Source: Cryptomeria japonica (taxonomy: Eukaryota; Streptophyta; Pinopsida; Cupressales; Cupressaceae). From it: 64,000 nucleotides of DNA. The notes below the pieces were generated by a model. It was not told the origin of the DNA. It did no database searches and saw only the letters and a program-made list of their open reading frames with translations. The stretch spans positions 229,250,915 through 229,314,914 of the forward strand of contig NC_081410.1 in NCBI RefSeq assembly GCF_030272615.1, in the 5' to 3' direction. Position 1 is the first letter of the stretch, and the number at the start of each line of letters is the position of its first letter. Below are positions 58,356 to 64,000 of this stretch, piece after piece. Both the position numbers and the translations under genes were made by a program.

Positions 58356-59528
58356 TGATGAATACTAAGGGGGGGGGTGAATTAGTATACCAAAAAATAC
58401 TGTACTTAAACACTTTAATAGTCTAGCAGTAAACCAGTAAAATAGTTTAGCAAACAAACCGGTTAACACACATGAAAACCAAATAGCAAATAATGCATTC
58501 ACTCATAGAAGCACAATCACCATAACACAAGAGATTTTGACGTGGAAACCCAATGGGAAAAACCACGGTGAGATGAAACTCACAAGTAACTATCTGCAGA
58601 ATAGTAACCAGACCGGTTAAGGTCATACAATGTTCTTTACTAGAACAGATCCTATTAGGAATCTCAATCTATGTTAGGAGATAAGTCTGATTAAAGACTA
58701 CCTTGTGAGAGGATTTCAGATCCACAGATGTGAACCACCTTGTTAGAGGATTTACAAAGGCTTTTCTGGGCCTACCCGGTTAAGGGTTTCTAACTTGTCA
58801 AAGATGTGAGTAATCAACAAGTGAATGATCTAGCAAATGGCACAATCTGCTTGATTAGATCCATTGTAGCTCATAGCTAATGCATTTTAGCATTACTTCA
58901 GTCTTCAGTAACTCCTTACTCTGTTACAACTCACAGACTTGATCTTCTCAGTTAAGATCACACATTCAAGAGCTCATCAACCACCACAAACCCTATCAGC
59001 TACACACATATCTTAAAACCCTAGACATGATGTCCTTAAGAGGAATCTGATTTCATGCCAGTCCAATAGGATTACATTGCAAGTTCCTAGGTTCATTGTA
59101 TCTAGACACATTTGATAACACAACACAAAATCATCATCAAAGTGTTGGTGGATGGTAACTCATCACAGAGTATTACCGGTTTGTCCAACTTTCCGGTTAC
59201 CAGTTGGTGACTCAGAGTAATACCGGTTTAACGGATTACCGGTTGACAAAAATTGAAGACTGGGAAAAAGATAATTGCCGCTTCTGGCTCCTTTGCTCTG
59301 CTCCACTTGAGATCCTTAAACCGCTTGATCTCTCTATGCCGCTTGGGTCTTAATACCGCTTGAGATCGGTAAACACTTTTTGCATAACAATAGTAGTCTA
59401 AAGACTACAACATGATACCGGTTTAGAACAATTACCGGTTGAGCATAATTCATACATTCTCAAAGTGATCTCATAGCAAGTGTGTGTCCATCAATGACAA
59501 TCACAACATAATCATCAAAATACCAACA
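58356..59528 (-). repeat. E3 5' LTR
   Basis: About 1173 bp, partner of 52098-53332. It keeps the intact TG/CA ends and one copy of GACCGGTTAAGGTCA. Confidence 0.92.
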
Positions 59529-59533
59529 AGTTC

Positions 59534-59613
59534 CTCCAAGAGAAAATCATCCTAGTGGCTTCCTTTCTCTCTCCTAATTGGGGAGTCACTAGGATCCAAT
59601 TTTCCACTTTACA
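59534..59613 (+). repeat. E5 5' LTR, second part (proposed)
   Basis: Continues the E5 LTR after E3 removal. It ends TTTACA before TTTTGGTGAACCCGACATC, which I take as the start of the interior. Confidence 0.45.
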
Positions 59614-60465
59614 TTTTGGTGAACCCGACATCATACAAATTAATTTTTATTTCTCATTATTAGATCTGATTAATTGCAATTTGAATTTCAAAATTTCATT
59701 TTCAAGTTTGATCTATTTGCAAATTTTAGAGGTTAATTGCCTAAAAGCCCTAATTTTTCATTTTGAGAAAATTAAGCTTGTGAGGTGTAAAATTCTAATT
59801 GCTTGTTACAGATCTGATTTCTATTTCAAAATTGCAATTCAAACTTGTCTCTTTATTCTGAAAATTCAATGGTTAAATCATAAAACCCTAATTTTTAAGA
59901 TTCTTCTATTTTCGACCTTTGATTGCAATTTTGACCGATCTAGACATCTCCAAATCGGCTATTTGTTTGGTTTCCACATTAAAATCATAATTTCTATCAT
60001 TCCTAAAAAAATTGAAAAAAGTTGGTTGGATCGTGTGCGCTCTCGCCACGGTCCTCAACTTTTTTCCTGAAATTTTGAGAGACGAAATTGACTGTATTTT
60101 TCTGCTCAAATCTAGAAAATCAGCGTACTTTATAAATTTTAACACTCTCTAAGGTCGAACACAAATTCAAAATTCATCAAATTCACATCTTAAAATTAAT
60201 TTTCATAAAAAATGTCCTAATTTTAGATATGCTTTTCCAACAAATTCAGATTTCACTTAAGAGACTTTTAATGGCAATTAATAAATTGGATTTACTTGCT
60301 CTTTCACATGTGATTACATTGCTTTTTGCATAAATTTACTACATTCATGTGTCGGATAAGAGTTTCTTTGATTTCCTGTTGCTTCTCTTTATTCATAGCA
60401 CTTGGTCATATTGTGTTGTTAGGATCTCCAAATTATTTTCTTTTCAATTTGATCTCAAAGCTTTC
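59614..60465 (+). other. E5 leader
   Basis: Begins with the primer-site candidate TGGTGAACCCGACATC (59617-59632). The rest is AT-rich with recurring AAAACCCTAATTTTT and TTGCAATTTTGA-type words, and shows no gene. Confidence 0.45.
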
Positions 60466-61562
60466 ATGTATCATTTATGTTGCATAATGGTGGTGTTGTT
60501 AACAAAATGCATTTCCTATGTTAATCACCTTAAATCTTTTGTAGATACTAAACCTAGAAATTCTAACCTTTGTACCTCTCCTAGGGTATCTCTTGTGGAT
60601 GAAATGAGATCTAATGCTTTACCCAATGATCTTTCTAGAAGAGAGAAAACTTTGGAAAGTAATATGGACCCATCTTCTCCTCATATGCATACCCTTGAGC
60701 AAGGGGGGCAATATGACAACATCAACATTCTTACATCTTTAGATTCTCCTTATTCTCCTAAGACCTATCTTCATCATCAAAGTCTATGTATGGAGGATGA
60801 TGTCATGCATTTTATTCATGACCTTTCCCTCACATAGAAATAAGTAAAAATGAGCTTTTAGATGATGAAGATGTTCCTTCCAAATCTCCCCAAAAGGATA
60901 AGATTGATAAAGGAAAAGACATTTTCATTTCACATGATACTCCTCCTTCATCTACAAATCCTTTTCTACTTCCTTACACATCAGATTTCAAAGAAATTCA
61001 TGATCTTATTCCTCCATCTAGTCAATTGCAACATTCTTATAGTCGTGGATTTCACATAATTACAAAACAAGGTTTTAAAGGACAAGGAATTGGGAAATTT
61101 GAGCATGGAATTTGTGTCCCTATAAATCCTCCTACACAAACTACTATAAGAGGCCTAGGAAGTGGTACCCTTCTTTCTATGGACGAATTCCTTAGGCTTC
61201 AAAACTTTCAAGATTACCTTCAAAAACAACAAATCAAGAGAGCGCGCAATAATGCTTCTTCTTCAAAGCATCCTTTTTTTTCATTTCATCAAACACATGA
61301 TCATAATGCAGATGATTGCCTTGATTTTCAAAAATCTATTCAAGATGGCATAGATAGTGGCAAAATTAGAATTGTGGATAATGAAACTTCTTCTTCCAAC
61401 AAACCCTCTCCTTTATGGCAAGATGATATTTACCATCCTGACAGATTAGCTACAAGAATCTATTGGAGGTTGAAAAATGACAAGAACATTTCCTTTCCTC
61501 CTCAAAAGAAAAACATTAATCTTAAGCAAGTGAAAGGTATTGAATATTTGCATTTTTCATGA
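60466..61562 (+). pseudogene. E5 Gag-like ORF with G-patch-like and zinc-knuckle-like motifs, one frameshift
   Basis: Frame 1 runs from the ATG at 60466 (MYHLCCIMVV) to 60837. Reading then continues in another frame from about 60843 (ISKNELLDDEDVPSKSP) to 61562. Near 61056-61160 lies KQGFKGQGIGKFEHGI followed by GLGSG, matching the G-patch pattern of regularly spaced Gly with GxGxGK. Near 61280 lies FSFHQTHDHNADDC followed by LDFQKSIQDGIDSGKI, the degenerate knuckle plus helix that precedes protease in Tat-like gypsy polyproteins. No protease, RT or integrase follows. The likely origin is a gypsy gag-pol internal fragment kept in a non-autonomous element. G-patches bind RNA or helicases elsewhere; a role here is inference. 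Confidence 0.6.
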
Positions 61563-63086
61563 TTCATATTCACATTCTCTTGGAAAATGTTATGCATTTA
61601 AGAAGTTTGTTGAACTGCAAGATGATCTTGCACAAATTTGTATCACAACAAATCTAACTATATTTCTTGATAAAAACATAGTGCCCTAGCACTTCTTTTC
61701 CCTTCATGTTGCTCTTCACCCTATGGCATAATTAGCCCATTTAACGGGAGCTCTTAATCATTAGTGGTGGTATTGTTTCACTTTAACATACTTTGAGGCA
61801 GTAACATGAAGCCTATTTTTCTTCTTGTTTTTATACATTTATCTCTATCTTTGTGCATTATTCATTATTAGATCTCTTTTTCTTGCATAGGGTTATTCTT
61901 ATGTGAGCATATAATTGTTCTTTGCTTTTCCTCTTTGCTTGGAGAGGGGCATCTTTAATGAGTACTCCACTTCTTCTCTTTCCTTCATTCTCTTGGAAAT
62001 CTTACCTCTTCTATGATTTCGATTATTTGCAAGTATGATATGCCCCTTTGTAGGGAATGCTCTCTTGAGAAGTATGTATCCCTTCCTTGAAAGGATTTGT
62101 TCCACTAGGATGACTTATCACTTGAAATTAATCACCATCAGAAAATGTGTAATGTTTCTCCTTTTTCTCTTCACTTGGGGGGCAAGGATTTTAACTCCTT
62201 TCTCTTTTCTTTCTTATCATTATTTCTTTTAGGGGCTTCATTTTTCATATGTGATTATAATTTCTTACAATGGTATTCTTTTATGATTAATCCCCCTTGG
62301 GGAATATATGATGCTTTTTTCCTTTCAAAGATTACCACTTCTTGAGATGTGTATTTTACATTTACTAATGTCTTTTCTTGCATGTGTTCATATAAGTTCA
62401 TTGGACATTTGCTTATGTTTGATCTCTCTCTAGTAGATTGTGTAAGCTCTTCTCATCGTCCCTTAGACTGGGGGGCAATGATCCTTCTCTCTCTCTTTCT
62501 CTAGGGATCCACTTTTCCCTATTAAGTGGATGGTGTGAGTTCTATTACTTGATGTCATTCCTTGTGTGGAATTATTGTTGTTCACTCAAGGATTCTCTCT
62601 TATACAAGAGGTGTTATTCTTTGAATACGACCTCTTTTACACTTGGTAATGTGCATCTATGATAAATTCACCCATCGCTTTAGGGGCTAAAAGTGAGTCA
62701 TCCCTCATCAAGAATCCCTTTCAACTAGGAATAGGAGGAAGGATTGCATTCTTGTTCTCTCCTTTGATTTGTTCTAGAAGATGTTATATTTTTCTAAAAC
62801 AAATCCTCTTGGGGGTAGATGTATTTTGAACAAAGATCTCTTCTCCTCCAAGGATCAACTTTACACTTAAAATAAGATATCTCTTTTCAAATATCTTACC
62901 CTTGCTTGAAGAGTATTCCCTCTTTAGCTTGGATTTATGATATTGTTGCATAGCAAATATCTTCTTTGTAATGAAGGTAGGTATGCTTGTTCTAGTTTCC
63001 TTAAGATATCAACATCAACCTATGTTGACATCTTAAGGGGGGGAGCAACCACATTGCTTCTTTGTACTATACTTATCTCATGCATT
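61563..63086 (+). other. E5 noncoding interior
   Basis: T-rich sequence without gene support. Several G runs appear (TTGGGGGGCAAGG near 62176, CTGGGGGGCAATG near 62468, AAGGGGGGGAGCAACC near 63036). They resemble purine tracts but none is followed by an LTR start I can match. Confidence 0.45.
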
Positions 63087-63353
63087 GTACAGTGGGAAAT
63101 TCTTGGAACCAGAGGGAAGCCTCTTAGAGTAAGATGCAGTCACTTTTCTTGTACAGTGAGACATTCTTGGAACCAAAGGGAAACCTCTTAGAGAAAGATG
63201 TCATTACTTTTCTCTTGTACAGTGGGTCATTCTCGGAACCAGAGAACGGTCTCTTAGAGAAAGATGATGCCACTTTTCTTTTATGTGGGGTGATTATTCT
63301 CAGAACTAGAGCACAAACTCTTAGAGCGAGATGTCGCACCTTTCTTGACACTT
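63087..63353 (+). repeat. About 65-bp tandem array, four units
   Basis: Units start at about 63087, 63151, 63217 and 63281. Each carries GTACAGTG(G/A)G, ATTCTTGGAACCAGAG, CTCTTAGAG(A/T)AAGATG and ACTTTTCTT. The last unit is the most diverged. Confidence 0.9.
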
Positions 63354-63984
63354 GTACTATACATTGTATATAGGTTGTAGCGTACTTAGGCATAGACTCC
63401 TATGAGGCACTTCGAACCTCACTTGCACACACATACATGAGGTTGAGTGGAACTAATGGTATTCTCACTCTCTCTCTTTACATGGATCGTCTATACATGC
63501 TATAGGGGAGAGATTTTCCATGTCCTCTCCATGGATCACCTAGTTTTAGGGGTGAGACGTCCATGGTTTCTTTCTTCTTTTCCTTTCTTCTCATGGATCA
63601 CCAAAGCGTGAATTCATGTTCTCTCTCTTCTTCCTCTCATGAACACATAGTTTTACTATTGATAGTTCATGGATGATGGTAGCTTTGCTCTTTTATGTGA
63701 TTGCTTGTGTTTATGTAACGTCATTGGTCTTTGTGTCCTAATTTGTTGTTGAGACATGTGAGTATCGAGGTCTCTTCGACTAGTTGGTTTGTCATCTTGT
63801 GTCTTGTTCTTGTTGTGTGTCTTTTGTGCTTTGTCTTTATTTTGTGTGTCTTGTTCCTTTTTGTTTTGTGTTCTCTTGCATATGCTGGCGTGAGTTGAGA
63901 CCCTAAGATTGGGGGCTTTTTGATCCTCAATATTAGTGGTGTCTTATACTCCTTGTGGTATTGCTCCACAACCCTCATCTTCAT
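63354..63984 (+). other. E5 distal noncoding, T/G-rich, to window edge
   Basis: Contains CT-rich stretches with recurring CATGGATCACC, then TTGTGTCTTGTTC-type T/G-rich sequence. AAGATTGGGGGCTTTTTG near 63905 may be a purine tract. No gene seen. Confidence 0.4.
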
Positions 63985-64000
63985 CTATCCTTTTCTTCTA

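Larger units (their letters stand above)
52098..59528 (-). mobile_element. E3: non-autonomous LTR retrotransposon, sister of E2
   Basis: Perfect 5-bp target duplication AGTTC (52093-52097 and 59529-59533). LTRs are 52098-53332 (3') and 58356-59528 (5'). On the minus strand they start TGTTGGC; the right copy ends CATCA, while the left copy's end has mutated (plus-strand TG to TA). A primer site TGGAATTAGAGCC (58341-58353) and polypurine tract AAAGGGGGAGAT fit the minus orientation. The 5.0-kb interior encodes ORF-A (58305-57030) and ORF-B (56586-53613), homologous in order and sequence to E2. No RT, RNase H, protease or integrase is seen. It inserted into the 5' LTR of E5. Confidence 0.9.
51040..63984 (+). 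mobile_element. E5: plus-strand LTR retroelement, partial, hosting E3
   Basis: A proposed 5' LTR begins TGTCATAAAATTGCG at 51040 and ends ...TTTACA at 59613, split by E3 at 52097/59529. Removing E3 and one AGTTC copy leaves a continuous sequence. A TATA box lies at 51352-51359. After the LTR comes TTTTGGTGAACCCGACATC, a plausible primer site, a leader, and one Gag-like ORF (60466-61562). No RT or integrase is seen before the window ends. The 3' LTR was not found here, so the right boundary is simply the window edge and the left boundary is a proposal. Confidence 0.55.

Overview
The window looks like nuclear DNA of a land plant. It has one split, AT-rich, intron-containing gene in a sea of old, nested LTR retrotransposons. 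The long, heavily decayed intergenic stretches and low gene density would suit a gymnosperm or another large seed-plant genome, but that is inference; nothing here fixes the species.

Region 1 (1-6170) holds the only host gene I can support: a six-exon homologue of the histone chaperone NASP (2356-5887, + strand, 530 codons). Its first intron uses a GC donor. The end of exon 5 plus its splice donor is tandemly duplicated, which creates a possible 18-nt in-frame cassette. Region 2 (6170-19414) is AT-rich decayed intergenic DNA with simple repeats and no gene I can support.

Region 3 (19420-44546) is a nest, all on the minus strand. The outer element E2 (perfect 5-bp target duplication CAATT) carries no reverse transcriptase or integrase. 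It encodes ORF-A (coiled coil plus four CCHC zinc-knuckle positions) and ORF-B (a very long protein with an unrecognised conserved N-terminal domain and a K/E-rich middle). A 17-kb Ty3/gypsy element of the Tat type, E1 (20531-37556), sits inside the left LTR of E2. It has gag, protease, RT, two RNase H domains and integrase, all broken, plus an antisense plant-mobile-domain (PMD) ORF between integrase and the 3' LTR.

Region 4 (44552-51039) contains a direct repeat pair and a long ATACAT/CA microsatellite split by a 3.07-kb coding-poor LTR element, E4 (47748-50821, TSD TGTAT, perfect initiator-Met tRNA primer site). Region 5 (51040-63984) is a plus-strand element E5. Its 5' LTR was split by E3 (52098-59528, TSD AGTTC), a sister of E2 with the same two-ORF plan. 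E5 then shows a Gag-like ORF with a G-patch-like motif and a zinc-knuckle-like motif, and a 65-bp tandem array; its 3' LTR lies outside the window or was not found.

The most interesting content is the E2/E3 family, two independent insertions of an apparently non-autonomous retroelement with conserved ORFs and conserved internal purine tracts. Next are E1's two facing arrays of a shared TTAGCGC-type motif, one in the gag-pol leader and one ahead of the antisense PMD ORF. No tRNA, rRNA, CRISPR or prokaryotic feature was seen. All comparisons were made by eye, without database searches.
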